From Chryseosolibacter indicum (lineage in GTDB: Bacteria > Bacteroidota > Bacteroidia > Cytophagales > Cyclobacteriaceae), in NCBI RefSeq assembly GCF_018598585.1, contig NZ_JAHESD010000027.1, positions 1 through 64,000 of the forward strand: a stretch of 64,000 bases of DNA, given 5' to 3'. The notes beneath the pieces were generated by a model. It was not told the DNA's origin. It searched no databases and saw nothing but the letters and a program-made list of their open reading frames with translations. Positions 47,201-56,274 of this stretch are shown one piece after another (the first letter of the stretch is position 1; each line of letters opens with the position of its first letter). The position numbers and the translations under genes were made by a program.

Positions 47201-47985
47201 GTGTGTTCACATCCATAATCACCTTTAACTGTAAGGTTCACTTTATAACTACCTATTTTCGTAAACGTAAATTGGCCGTTCTTCTGTGTTGATGTTCCTT
47301 CGCCGCCGAAGTCCCATGTATAGGAAAGATTACCAGGACCTATTGAATTGTTAGTAAAATCTACGTTAGCCGGAGCGTTACAAAAGAAGGTTGTAGCACT
47401 AAAGTCAGCTTTTATGGGATGGACCTTTATTATGTTATTTTTTGCTACTACACCTTGGCATCCTTGAGCATTAGTTGCCACTAACGTTACTGAAAAATCT
47501 CCCGCAGTTTTATATTCATACTTTGGGCTTACATCGTTGCTTGTATTTCCATCGCCAAAAACCCACAGATAGTTACTTATAACTGCTGCATCATCAGTGG
47601 AAGTATTGGTAAACTGCACTGGTCTTATTGGGCAACCTTCAACATAACTGAAGTTAAAATTAGCCGTAGGTTTATCATAAACAGTAATAGTATGTGTCTT
47701 GGTGCTGCTGTTATTAATAGTTAATGTAACTGTATATGTACCTTTGGTATCAAAGGTTACTGTTGGATTTTTCTCAATAGATGTGTTATTGGTAGCTTTT
47801 CCAAATGTCCAGCTCCATGAGTTAGCACTACTTGATTTATCCAGAAATTTAACTTGAAATGGAGCGCAACCTGTAAAAGATCCACTTTCTGTAGTGAAAT
47901 CTGCTGCCTGACCAAAGGAAAACGACCTAGATAGGAATAGAGTAAAGACTAAGAAAGCAAAGGCTTTCAAATAGAGGTGGGGCAT
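44212..47985 (-). CDS. Giant secreted PKD-repeat protein with T9SS type B sorting domain
   Basis: 1257 residues, start at ATG 47985. A signal peptide (ending near SFGQ) is followed by about fourteen PKD-type beta-sandwich repeats, recognised by WDFGD-like cores: WTFGKATNN, WVFGDGNTS, WDFGGEGTS, WDFGNGKTS, WDFGDNIFS, WDFGDNQKS, WVLAPGDT, WDFGDSKTS, WSFGDGTFG, WDFGDGDKI, WDLGNGQTS, WKFGDEQQS, WDFGDGNVE and WLFPDETF. The C-terminal ~85 residues (IPNIFTPNGDRFNQLF, IYNRWGGTVYES, WKGDDVATGIYYYAF) are the gliding-motility-associated (CHU_C) T9SS type B signal. It is probably exported to the cell surface as an adhesin or filament component. Confidence 0.92.
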   Translation of the reverse strand: MPHLYLKAFAFLVFTLFLSRSFSFGQAADFTTESGSFTGCAPFQVKFLDKSSSANSWSWTFGKATNNTSIEKNPTVTFDTKGTYTVTLTINNSSTKTHTITVYDKPTANFNFSYVEGCPIRPVQFTNTSTDDAAVISNYLWVFGDGNTSNDVSPKYEYKTAGDFSVTLVATNAQGCQGVVAKNNIIKVHPIKADFSATTFFCNAPANVDFTNNSIGPGNLSYTWDFGGEGTSTQKNGQFTFTKIGSYKVNLTVKGDYGCEHTTEKTINVGIGGYDIFADKNQACINSEIEFTVPSSNGIKSYHWDFGNGKTSTDATPKTQYVQAGKYTVTLTATTDICPVKQTKLIEIVNSASANFTYKPACDRTISFTNTSKNNTSLLWDFGDNIFSSEPNPNHVYASAGTFNVKLIAYNALQCPSEIQKQISITDNPVASIYPAKENSCSNEPTLSGCAPFNVQFESIGDASWNAEWDFGDNQKSTLTKPKHTYTKEGSYTVKLTVKNSIGCASTTNALVKVSNITPIANFTIDKNTVCTNTDVVTFNSTTKADTYCWVLAPGDTVSGAATISKIYQAPGTYTISLIAKNAGCKNVKVISNAIKVKGPLVDFTFEKDCNNPYTPRFTNITSSGSSCVWDFGDSKTSTDFNPKHTFILQDKYPVTLTAQKDGCAAFSITKDVVIQELVARYGVYPDSVCKNVPVTFSDSSLHAKEWVWSFGDGTFGYGQRLSPAKTYPTAQSYATSLTVKDSAQCSKTFALPHPIVVADIDGKFSFDLPVSDCKELKVTFKDESTASPDIVSREWDFGDGDKIDGNEKLPPTQTYTAFGKYYVTLKVTNPVATCVVVLPDSLAFTLPKINFNTTRPAACLNEVIQINSTPANAASVAWDLGNGQTSNSWSPSVSYTSLGSYALTARVADLYGCEQEFKEESFIKIIKPVADFTSSQTITDCPPLITPFVSTSIGAVAWSWKFGDEQQSVIEHPTNSYYFPGKYDVSLEVTDAYGCSDTLEIKNFIFVDGPIGKFASLNPFNCTNDSILFKAEYINTVSAQWDFGDGNVESNTNTLISHVYSVSGKFQPIIALTNADNCTVRYKANEMLVNKSPEGDFTFKPAYPFVEEQVIFTSLANGTLVADWLFPDETFLGIPKANKVFFEIGIHPVVLQLTDPATGCTSEIPKNVPVQGDIDLIPNIFTPNGDRFNQLFEILGLEKSDWELIIYNRWGGTVYESNHYQNQWKGDDVATGIYYYAFKNNFRSDKQYKGFIHVQR

Positions 47986-48338
47986 GATCAAAGGGATAAT
48001 TTTTTTATTGCAAATTACACGTTTTGCTCATGTGCTGTTTGGCGATGTAAGAAAGAACGCATTCTTCTGTCACAGAACTACTTATAGATGTCTAATCGCT
48101 CTAAACAATTATAAATGCCCTTTTCCCAAAACGTTGCTCAATACCTTGTTTTTCTTGAATATTAACAGTTTTAAGAGCGAGCGGCCTTTTTGTCAGTTCT
48201 AGTTTTCTGCTATTGCTCTGCTACTCGTCTCCTACTCCTGCTACTTCTGCCATTATTACAGCAACTATTACCCTGTTTTACCTTGGTAGTAACCTAAAAG
48301 AGTCGTTGTACGTCTGTGTATTAAAAACATATTATCCT
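47986..48338. other. Divergent intergenic region
   Basis: 353 bases between the starts of the PKD gene and the frameshifted gene. Frames here (for example from 48213) lack codon character and family similarity. It presumably holds both promoters; no clean TTTG/TAnnTTTG pair was found. Confidence 0.4.
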
Positions 48339-49197
48339 GTGAAAAACCTCCTTTTTGCCATTGTAATGCTTTCATTCTTTTCACTTGCCTTCGGGCAGAA
48401 TGGAGAATTCCACCTCGATAAGGAGTATAGCATAAATAAAACAGGGATGTTAGATCTCGCAGCATCCGATGCGAAAGTCTTTATTACAGGCTCTGATCGT
48501 ACCTCTGCGCATATCAGGATTAATAGGAAAATTGAGGCGAAAGGATGGACTAAGGGAGGGGAGAATTTTAAGGTAGAAGTTGAAGAGTCAGAAGGGAATA
48601 TTAAAGTCAGGGAGAAAAATAATTTCTACAAGTATTTCTTTTGGCTACTATCGTGAAGAATATAAAATTGAAATAGAGTTGCCTAAAAGTGTAAGCTTGT
48701 TGGTTAGGGGTGATGATGGCGATTACTATATAAAAAACATAAACGGCTCCATCTCTTTGAGTCTGGACGATGCGGATGCTGAACTAAGCGACTGCGGCGG
48801 TTATAGTTTTACTTTTAGATTTGATGATGGTGATTTGAAAATGAATAGAGGTAAAGGGAAAATACAACTTGATGCAGATGATTCTGATGTGAGAATTTAC
48901 GATGCAGCTTTTACTTCGATTGATGCAGACATAGATGATGGTAGTATATACCTTGAAACTTCACTAAGTGATAACGATTCTTACAGGCTTAACTCACAAG
49001 ATGGTGGAATATCCTTGGTAGTAACAGCTGGTGGCGGTGAGTTTGATATCAGCCATGACGATGCTGGCATTCGATGCGACGACTCCTTTAAAAAATTGGA
49101 AGTAAGCGAAGAACACACACGGCTCTCTCTTAACAACGGTAAAGCGAAAGTTACGATTCGTTCCGATGATGCTTCTATAAAGCTGGCCTCGAAATAA
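48339..49197 (+). pseudogene. Frameshifted secreted protein with DUF4097-like beta-strand repeats
   Basis: The gene starts at GTG 48339 with a signal peptide (NLLFAIVMLSFFSLAFGQ). The first frame runs to REKNN and ends at 48656. The rest of the protein continues in another frame: GYYREEYKIEIELPKSV and many beta-strand repeats with DGD/DDAD loops (VRGDDGDYYIK, LDADDSDVRIYD), which match DUF4097-type adhesin-like proteins. A run of five A at 48615-48619 is the likely site; with four A the frames join as REKIISTSISFGYY. This is either a real inactivating insertion or a sequencing error. Intact, it would be about 285 residues. Confidence 0.75.
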
Positions 49198-49328
49198 CAT
49201 TTATAACATGCCCTGTCCGGTGCTTTTCATATAAAAGCAATTATTTCATTTCAATTATTGTTAATTCTGGGTTAAAAGTGGTTTGTTATTGAAATATTGA
49301 TAATAAATTGCTGCAGCATCCTGGAACG

Positions 49329-50279
49329 ATGATACGTGTTTATACAGTTACAAATGGTAAAATAGATCAGTACAAGAATCCTCCTTTAGCAGAGATTCTT
49401 GAATACAATGATGTTGTTTGGGTGGATCTGCAAACGCCTACCCAGCAGGAACGTGAATTCATTGAGAAGAATTTTAAGATCGAATTTTTTACCACGCAGG
49501 AAGCCCAGGAAATTGAAAGCAGTTCGCGTTTTCTCGAAACAGAAGAGACCATAGAGATAAACCTTGGTTTTATCTCCACCGAAGGAGAATTTAATGTTCA
49601 GAACGTAACATTTATTCTCAAAGGCAGTATTCTGTTTACTTACCGGCAGGGCGATAACAAAACATTTGCAGAGACAGTAAGAAGGCTTAAGACTATGAAC
49701 GCAGAGACCAAAGCCCATGGTCTCGATATTTTTCTTACAATTCTCGAAGCAAGGATTGACGGTGATGCCGATTTGATCGAAGGAATTAATAGAAGGATTA
49801 ACCACGTCAGTCGGGCCCTTCTTTCTCAACGATCACTTAAGGAAGACCTGCTTTTAGGTATAGCACAACTTCAGGAGAACGTAATGTTGCTGCATCAAAC
49901 TATTACGGAAAAACAAAGAGTGGTTAGCTCACTCATCCGTATACCCGAGTTTAATAAACGTGAGAACGAACGACTCACAATTGTTATACGAGATATTGCC
50001 TCTCTTTTACAACACTCACAGTTCAGCTCAGAACGATTAGAGTACCTGCAAAATACTTTCCTTGGTTTGAGTAATATTGAACAGAACCAGGTCATAAAGA
50101 TTTTTACTGTAGTAACTGTGGTTTTCATGCCGCCAACGCTCATCGCTAGTATCTATGGCATGAACTTCAAATTTATGCCTGAGCTCAATTGGATGGCAGG
50201 ATATCCCTTTGCCATTGGTCTGATGATCTTTTCGTCGTTACTATTCCTTTGGTATTTTAAACGAAAGAAGTGGCTTTGA
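49329..50279 (+). CDS. corA: CorA-family Mg/Co transporter
   Basis: A 316-residue protein. A cytoplasmic alpha/beta and long helical part is followed by two C-terminal membrane helices. The pore motif GMN is present in LIASIYGMNFKFMPE, just where family members have it. CorA forms pentamers for Mg or related divalent uptake. ATG 49329 is preferred to a TTG 21 bp upstream. A positively charged end (KRKKWL) follows the last helix, as in typical CorA. Confidence 0.9.
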   Translation: MIRVYTVTNGKIDQYKNPPLAEILEYNDVVWVDLQTPTQQEREFIEKNFKIEFFTTQEAQEIESSSRFLETEETIEINLGFISTEGEFNVQNVTFILKGSILFTYRQGDNKTFAETVRRLKTMNAETKAHGLDIFLTILEARIDGDADLIEGINRRINHVSRALLSQRSLKEDLLLGIAQLQENVMLLHQTITEKQRVVSSLIRIPEFNKRENERLTIVIRDIASLLQHSQFSSERLEYLQNTFLGLSNIEQNQVIKIFTVVTVVFMPPTLIASIYGMNFKFMPELNWMAGYPFAIGLMIFSSLLFLWYFKRKKWL

Positions 50280-50303
50280 TGGCCGTCTTTTTTAATCATA
50301 ATT

Positions 50304-51185
50304 ATGAAGAAGGGTTTATTACTTGTGATCTTCTCCGTTTTTGCTTTAAACTATTTTCTTAAAGCACAACCTGCCACTGAAATTTTTCTTTTTGATCTTT
50401 CTGTTAAAAAGAACGCAGTCCAGATTTCCAACCCTGTTAATATCACAAACCGTAGGGGTTACGATAATCAACCGTATTTTCATCCTGATAAAACAATCTT
50501 ATATTATGTATCGGAAGATTCAGTGGGAAGAACAGATATTTTTCAGTACAACTACTTAACAAAACAAACAAGGCGATTAACACATACACCTGAACGGGAA
50601 TACTCTCCAACTGTAACTCCCGATAAAAGATATATTTCCTGTATCATTCAACGGGACAATGGAGCACAGGACTTAGGTAAGTACCCTATTGATGGTGAAG
50701 CTACGCCAACGATTTTAATTAGTGATCAGGTGATAGGTTATCATGCATGGGCCGATAGCCAGAATGCAGCGGTACTGGCATTGCCGAAGCCATACAGTTT
50801 ACACTTGATTAATTTTAAGACAAAAAAAGATTCAATACTCACAGACTCTGTCGGCAGGTCACTGCATAAAGTGCCAGGAGAGAATGCAATTAGCTTTGTT
50901 CAACAGTTAAAAGATAATGTCTGGATGATAAGAAAGGTAGTGTCAGAGCCAATGAAGATAAATGACATTACCATTAGTATGCTTTCAAAGGAACATGACA
51001 TGGCATGGACTCCAGACTTAAAAATTATCATGAGTAATGAGTCTAAACTCTTTTTCATCAATACAAAAGGAAAGGGAGAATGGAAAGAAGTGTCAATCGA
51101 TGGAAATATCACTGGGAAATCGTTTACAAGAATTGCAGTAAATAATAAGGGAGATAAGCTTGCATTGGTGATCAGCGAAGATTGA
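50304..51185 (+). CDS. Secreted TolB/PD40-like beta-propeller protein
   Basis: A 293-residue protein with a signal peptide (ending near FLKAQ). The following sequence is of propeller type: NQPYFHPDKTILYYVSED, SPTVTPDKRYISCIIQRD, and others. It lacks any catalytic motif. It lies 24 bp downstream of corA on the same strand, so a common transcript is possible. Probable periplasmic protein with binding role. Confidence 0.65.
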   Translation: MKKGLLLVIFSVFALNYFLKAQPATEIFLFDLSVKKNAVQISNPVNITNRRGYDNQPYFHPDKTILYYVSEDSVGRTDIFQYNYLTKQTRRLTHTPEREYSPTVTPDKRYISCIIQRDNGAQDLGKYPIDGEATPTILISDQVIGYHAWADSQNAAVLALPKPYSLHLINFKTKKDSILTDSVGRSLHKVPGENAISFVQQLKDNVWMIRKVVSEPMKINDITISMLSKEHDMAWTPDLKIIMSNESKLFFINTKGKGEWKEVSIDGNITGKSFTRIAVNNKGDKLALVISED

Positions 51186-51212
51186 ATCTTGTAAACATTA
51201 TAGCTACATTCG
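51182..51212 (+). promoter_or_regulatory. Candidate promoter of deoxynucleoside kinase gene
   Basis: TTG at 51182-51184, 20 bases, then TACATTCG at 51205-51212, one base off TAnnTTTG. It partly overlaps the preceding gene's stop. Confidence 0.4.
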
Positions 51213-51232
51213 TGGTCTAATTTTCAAGAACA

Positions 51233-51868
51233 TTGTCTAAATCTCTCAAACACATTGCTATCTGTGGCAATATAGGCTCAGGAAAAACTACGCTTGCGCT
51301 TAAACTAGCTAAACATTATGGATGGGAAGCACTGATTGAATCGGTTGATGATAATCCTTATTTGAGAGATTTTTATAATGACATGACCCAGTGGGCATTT
51401 CATGTTCAAATCTATTTTTTAAACAGCAGGTTTAAACAAATAAACACAATACGCACAAGCGAGAAAATAACGGTCCAGGACCGCACCATTTATGAGGATG
51501 CATACATCTTCGCTGCTAACCTCTTTAAGAGCGGGCACATGAGAGAACGTGATTATCGGAGCTACCTCGACATCTTTAACTCCATGATTCAATACGTACA
51601 ACCTCCCGACCTCCTTGTTTATCTGAAAGCTGATATACCAAAACTGGTGCATCAAATACAGAAAAGGGGAAGAGATTATGAAGACGCCATCAGATTAGAT
51701 TACCTCAAGCATTTGAATGCGCACTACGAAGAATGGATCAGCAGCTATAACTTGGGCAAGCTGCTTATTGTAGATGTTAATAATCTCGATTTTGTAGAGC
51801 GCGTAGATGATTTCGCTTATGTCGTGAATAAGATAGACCTGGAACTCAACAATCTATTCGACCTTTAA
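51233..51868 (+). CDS. Deoxynucleoside kinase
   Basis: A 211-residue P-loop kinase of the dCK/dGK/TK2-like family: GNIGSGKTTLALKLA (P-loop), the DRT of VQDRTIYEDAYIFA in the position of the DRS/ERS motif, and a basic lid RGRDYED. It phosphorylates deoxynucleosides for the salvage pathway; the base preference is not evident. The start is a TTG at 51233, as no ATG precedes the P-loop. Confidence 0.9.
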   Translation: MSKSLKHIAICGNIGSGKTTLALKLAKHYGWEALIESVDDNPYLRDFYNDMTQWAFHVQIYFLNSRFKQINTIRTSEKITVQDRTIYEDAYIFAANLFKSGHMRERDYRSYLDIFNSMIQYVQPPDLLVYLKADIPKLVHQIQKRGRDYEDAIRLDYLKHLNAHYEEWISSYNLGKLLIVDVNNLDFVERVDDFAYVVNKIDLELNNLFDL

Positions 51869-51962
51869 AATATTACCTTCTTTTTTTAACCACTCCCGTA
51901 AATTGGGATTGATAGCAACGTAATAAATCCTGATCTTGCTTTAACCTAAGAAATACCTGATT

Positions 51963-54900
51963 ATGAAAAAGTATATCTGCTGCATGCTACTGCTCGCCAG
52001 CTCACTCGGCTACAGTCAGCAAATGGACACACTGAAAACAAAACCCGACAGTGTCAAAAATCAAAAACAAAAGAAAAGAGAGTTTCTTCCGCTCGAAGCG
52101 GCAAGAAAAATAAAGATCTCAAGTACTGAAGGATCCTGGATGTCTCTTGATGTATCACCCGATGGTAAAACAATTGCGTTTGATTTCCTGGGAGACATTT
52201 ATCTGCTTCCTTTTACAGGAGGTAAAGCAAAACCTTTTCTTAAGGATATGTCTTTTGAATCTCATCCAAAATTCAGTCCTGACGGAAAGAACCTGCTTGT
52301 AATATCCGATAGAAGTGGTGCTGAAAACGTATGGCGCTTTTCTTTAGACAGAAAAGATTCATTGCAGATTACGAAAATGACTTCAGATTATTTTCAGTCA
52401 GCGGAATGGACTCCTGATGGAAATTATATCGTAGCATCGAAAGGGAGAAGAAATCTTAAACTATGGTTGTATCATAGAGATGGCGGAGGTGGTGCCCAGT
52501 TAATCAGCAAACCTGATAACTTAAAAACCATTGAGCCTGCTTTCGGCAATGATGGAAGACATATCTATTTTTCTCAGCGTACCGGTGCATGGAACTATAA
52601 CGCGCAGCTGCCTCAATATCAAATAGGTCTTTACGACAGAGAGACAGGCGAGGTGGATACAAGAACAGAACGCTACGGCTCAGCCTTTGCGCCAACATTA
52701 TCTCCTGATGGCAAATGGCTCGTGTATGGTACCCGTTATAATGATAAAACAGGTTTGATCATCCGGGATCTGAAATCTGGCGTCGAGAAGTGGCTTGCTT
52801 ATCCTGTTCAGCGCGATGAGCAGGAGTCAATCGCACCCATGGGCGTTCTTCCTGCTATGTCCTTCACCCCTGATAGCAAAGAAGTTGTAGCATCATATGG
52901 AGGAAAGATCTATCGTATTCCTGTAGCTGGTGGAAATGCAATAGAAATACCTTTTGAAATCAACACAGAAATAGAACTAGGGCCTAAGCTTGATTTTAAG
53001 TATCCGATTAAGGATGACAAAGACATGACAGTTACTCAAATCAGGGATGGCAAGGTTTCACCTGATGGAAAGCAACTTGCATTTACGGCATTGAACAGAT
53101 TATACGTTATGGATCTTCCAAATGGTACACCGAGGCGCGTTAGCAATTTCGATTTTACAGAAGCAATGCCTGCATGGAGTCCTGATGGAACACAACTCGC
53201 ATGGGTAAGCTGGGAGAATAATGGCGGAAATATTTATAAGATAAATGCGAAGTCAACATCGGCGCGTCCTGTTAAACTCACGTCTACACAAGCGTTGTAT
53301 ACTGAACCTGCCTGGTCGTACAAGAACAATAGAATAGTTTTCATGATTGGATCATCCCAGTTCTTTCAGGATGCCGAAGGGCCGTACGCTTTTTCAAGCA
53401 AGGAGAACCTAGCATGGATTTCAGCTGATGGCGGTGCAATTACAGTTGTTGATAAGGCTAAAGGAAGAAGCTTCCCGCATTTCGTTAAATCAGACGATCG
53501 TATTTATCTCTATCATCGCAGCAAAGGTCTTGTATCTCTGCGGTGGGATGGTACGGATGAGAAAGATCACCTGAAAGTAACAGGTATTACAACGTATGGT
53601 ACGTCATTCGAACAGCATTGCATGTTAGTGGAGTCTGCATCGGAACCACAGCGCGAACCTTCTAATGCTGAATATATCCTGATGGCACCCGATGGAGATC
53701 AGGCCTTGGCACAAATTAATAATGAAATTTATGTAGTGTCAGTGCCAAAGGTAGGTGCTGAAGCGCCAAAGATTTCTGTTTCTGATCCTTCAAATGCACA
53801 GTTCCCTTCGCGTAAGCTAACGAAGATCGGAGGCCAGTTTGCAAGCTGGAGCAACGATGGAAAGAAGGTATTCTGGTCTATCGGTAACGCCTTCTTTACA
53901 TATAACCTCGATGAAGCAAAAGCAAAAGAAGAAGAGGTTAGAAAGAAAAAAGAAGCGAAGGAGAAGGCTGAAGCGGAAAAAGAAAGAAAAGATGACGACA
54001 AGAAGAATAAAAAGGATGGCGATGAAGAGAAGAAAGAGGATACATATAAGCCAGCTGAATTACGAGTTAAGGTAAAAGTCTTAAGAGACATCCCCGACGG
54101 AAAGGCTTTGCTTATGAACGCAAGGATCATTACAATGAAAGGTGATGAAGTTATCGAATCAGGAGATGTACTTATTGAAGGCAACCGCATTAAGAAAGTT
54201 GGTCCCGCAGGTTCAATAGCAGTAGACGGCTCTGTTCAGAAGATTGATCTGCAAGGTAAGACGATAATGCCCGGCTTTGTAGACACCCACGCTCACATGT
54301 GGCCTACATGGGGCTTGCATAAAAATCAGGTATGGATGTATGCTGCCAATCTTGCTTACGGTGTAACTACAACACGTGACCCGCAAACAGGTACAACAGA
54401 TGTTCTTACTTATGCGGACCTTGTCGATGCCGGAAAAATTGTAGGTCCACGCATCTATTCAACTGGTCCTGGTGTCGGTTATTGGTCTTACAATATTAAA
54501 GACCTTGACCAGGCAAGAGATATTTTGAAACAGTACTCCGAATACTACAATACCAAATACATCAAAATGTATTTGGTGGGTAACAGGCAGCATCGCCAGT
54601 GGATCATCATGGCAGCGAAGGAGCAAGGTCTAAAACCTACTACTGAAGGTGGACTTGATTTCAAGTTAAACCTGACACAAATTATAGATGGATATCCAGG
54701 ACATGAACATTCATTCCCTATCTATCCGCTTTATAAAGATGTTTCAAAGCTTGTAGCAGAATCAAATACAGCATATACACCTACGTTGCTTGTTTCCTAT
54801 GGTGGCCCTTGGGCAGAAAATTACTATTACGCAACAGAGAATGTTAACGGTGACCCTAAACTCAATTTCTTTACACCAAAAGGTGAGTTAGACGCTAAAT

Positions 54901-55352
54901 CAAGAAGAAGAGGAAGCTGGTTCATGTATGAAGAACATGTTTTCCCTGATCATGCTAAGTTTGTAAATGATTTGATAAAAGTGGGAGGTAATGCAGGTAT
55001 TGGTTCCCACGGCCAACTTCAGGGTCTTGGTTATCACTGGGAATTGTGGTCAGTGCAGTCTGGTGGCATGTCTAACCATGATGCGCTTAAAGTTGGAACT
55101 ATTCATGGTGCTAAAGCGCTTGGACTTGATGGTGATTTAGGATCAATAGAAGCAGGCAAACTTGCTGATCTGATTGTGTTAGATAAGAATCCATTAGAGA
55201 ACATCAGAAATTCCAACACCATCAACAAGGTGATGATGAATGGAAGAATGTATGATGGTAACACGTTGGATGAAGTATATCCTATTTCAAGAAAGATAAT
55301 GAATACATGGCAACAAAGCCAGCCAATAGGCACGCCCGGAGTAAGAGAATAA
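51963..55352 (+). CDS. Secreted amidohydrolase fused to an N-terminal Tricorn/TolB-like beta-propeller
   Basis: A 1129-residue protein with a signal peptide (LLLASSLGYSQ). Residues about 45-640 form a large propeller of PD40 blades (LDVSPDGKTIAFDFLGD, PKFSPDGKNLLVISDRSG, and others). A highly charged linker of about 653-695, mostly Lys/Glu/Asp, follows. The C-terminal ~430 residues form an amidohydrolase with metal site HAH at 776-778 (VDTHAHMW), further His in GHEHSF and GSHGQ, and a final LADLIVLDKNPL segment. Such enzymes hydrolyse peptides or amides; the substrate is unknown. Confidence 0.87.
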   Translation: MKKYICCMLLLASSLGYSQQMDTLKTKPDSVKNQKQKKREFLPLEAARKIKISSTEGSWMSLDVSPDGKTIAFDFLGDIYLLPFTGGKAKPFLKDMSFESHPKFSPDGKNLLVISDRSGAENVWRFSLDRKDSLQITKMTSDYFQSAEWTPDGNYIVASKGRRNLKLWLYHRDGGGGAQLISKPDNLKTIEPAFGNDGRHIYFSQRTGAWNYNAQLPQYQIGLYDRETGEVDTRTERYGSAFAPTLSPDGKWLVYGTRYNDKTGLIIRDLKSGVEKWLAYPVQRDEQESIAPMGVLPAMSFTPDSKEVVASYGGKIYRIPVAGGNAIEIPFEINTEIELGPKLDFKYPIKDDKDMTVTQIRDGKVSPDGKQLAFTALNRLYVMDLPNGTPRRVSNFDFTEAMPAWSPDGTQLAWVSWENNGGNIYKINAKSTSARPVKLTSTQALYTEPAWSYKNNRIVFMIGSSQFFQDAEGPYAFSSKENLAWISADGGAITVVDKAKGRSFPHFVKSDDRIYLYHRSKGLVSLRWDGTDEKDHLKVTGITTYGTSFEQHCMLVESASEPQREPSNAEYILMAPDGDQALAQINNEIYVVSVPKVGAEAPKISVSDPSNAQFPSRKLTKIGGQFASWSNDGKKVFWSIGNAFFTYNLDEAKAKEEEVRKKKEAKEKAEAEKERKDDDKKNKKDGDEEKKEDTYKPAELRVKVKVLRDIPDGKALLMNARIITMKGDEVIESGDVLIEGNRIKKVGPAGSIAVDGSVQKIDLQGKTIMPGFVDTHAHMWPTWGLHKNQVWMYAANLAYGVTTTRDPQTGTTDVLTYADLVDAGKIVGPRIYSTGPGVGYWSYNIKDLDQARDILKQYSEYYNTKYIKMYLVGNRQHRQWIIMAAKEQGLKPTTEGGLDFKLNLTQIIDGYPGHEHSFPIYPLYKDVSKLVAESNTAYTPTLLVSYGGPWAENYYYATENVNGDPKLNFFTPKGELDAKSRRRGSWFMYEEHVFPDHAKFVNDLIKVGGNAGIGSHGQLQGLGYHWELWSVQSGGMSNHDALKVGTIHGAKALGLDGDLGSIEAGKLADLIVLDKNPLENIRNSNTINKVMMNGRMYDGNTLDEVYPISRKIMNTWQQSQPIGTPGVRE

Positions 55353-55363
55353 TATTTTAAAAT

Positions 55364-55447
55364 AAAGATGAGTTTGTCTCAAAAGTCGGACCGTATACTC
55401 GACGCGATGACGGAACCTATTAAGACTTTTGAGACAGCTCATCTTTT
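55364..55447. repeat. Long imperfect inverted repeat with 36-base loop, terminator-like
   Basis: Left arm 55364-55387 and right arm 55424-55446 pair as GACTTTTGAGACA/TGTCTCAAAAGTC plus CTCATCTTT/AAAGATGAG, with a small internal bulge. The loop is GC-richer. The right arm runs into TTTTATT, so it may terminate the amidohydrolase transcript, or be a short mobile repeat. It begins 11 bp past the amidohydrolase stop. Confidence 0.6.
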
Positions 55448-55521
55448 ATTACACACACAAATGAACCCGGTCTCATTTTGTAAGTAGATGAGGTCAATTA
55501 CCAGTATAGACACAAATTACA

Positions 55522-56274
55522 TTGATAGATCTTTTCTCGTTTAGCTTTTCGTTTGCTCATCTGTTGCTTTTCTTTCTGGTAGCACTTCTTATTGGCATGT
55601 CTAAAACTGGAGTACATGGTGCAGGCATGCTTGCCGTGCCATTGCTTGCCGTGGTATTTGGCGGCCAACGTTCAAGTGGTATCATGCTGCCGATTCTATG
55701 CATTGCAGATGTATTGGGTGTTTGGTATTATCATCGCCACGCATCATGGCATCACTTAAGAAGATTATTTCCATGGGCAGCTTTGGGCACCTTAATGGGG
55801 ACATTGATTGGAGGAAGCATTGATGATCACATGTTTAAGATGATCATGGCGGTCATCATTTTGCTCAGCGTAATCATTATGATCTGGCTTCAGCGCCACA
55901 AAGAAGATATCCCTGATAATTATTGGTTTGCCACCAGCGCAGGAGTTATTGGAGGATTTACTTCAATGATAGGAAATCTTGCAGGATCAGTAATGGCGGT
56001 TTATTTCCTGGCTATGCGGCTACCCAAGAACACGTTTATAGGAACAAGTGCGTGGTTCTTTTTAGTAATGAACTGGTTTAAAGTTCCATTCCACGTCTTT
56101 AGCTGGAAAACAATTACTGTCAATAGTTTCCTGCTTAACCTCTCTGCATTACCCGTAATAGCATTGGGTGCCTATTTTGGAATTATTATAATCAGGAACA
56201 TCAACGAGAAAACCTATCGCTGGTTTATTATTACAATGACTTTGATCGCTTCTTGCCTTATGCTTCTTTCATAA
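55522..56274 (+). CDS. TauE/SafE-family (TSUP) anion exporter
   Basis: A 250-residue polytopic protein. Family features are LLIGMSKTGVHGAGMLAVPLLAV near residue 25 and GGFTSMIGNLAGSVMAVYFLA about residue 145, the two repeat halves of TSUP. These carry sulfite, sulfoacetate or other organosulfur anions; the substrate is unknown. TTG start at 55522. The 3' end overlaps the convergent PLP gene by 17 bp. Confidence 0.82.
   Translation: MIDLFSFSFSFAHLLLFFLVALLIGMSKTGVHGAGMLAVPLLAVVFGGQRSSGIMLPILCIADVLGVWYYHRHASWHHLRRLFPWAALGTLMGTLIGGSIDDHMFKMIMAVIILLSVIIMIWLQRHKEDIPDNYWFATSAGVIGGFTSMIGNLAGSVMAVYFLAMRLPKNTFIGTSAWFFLVMNWFKVPFHVFSWKTITVNSFLLNLSALPVIALGAYFGIIIIRNINEKTYRWFIITMTLIASCLMLLS

Noticed and set aside
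48615-48619. Programmed +1 frameshift
   Set aside because: No slippery or stop-based recoding signal is evident; an indel in an A run is simpler.
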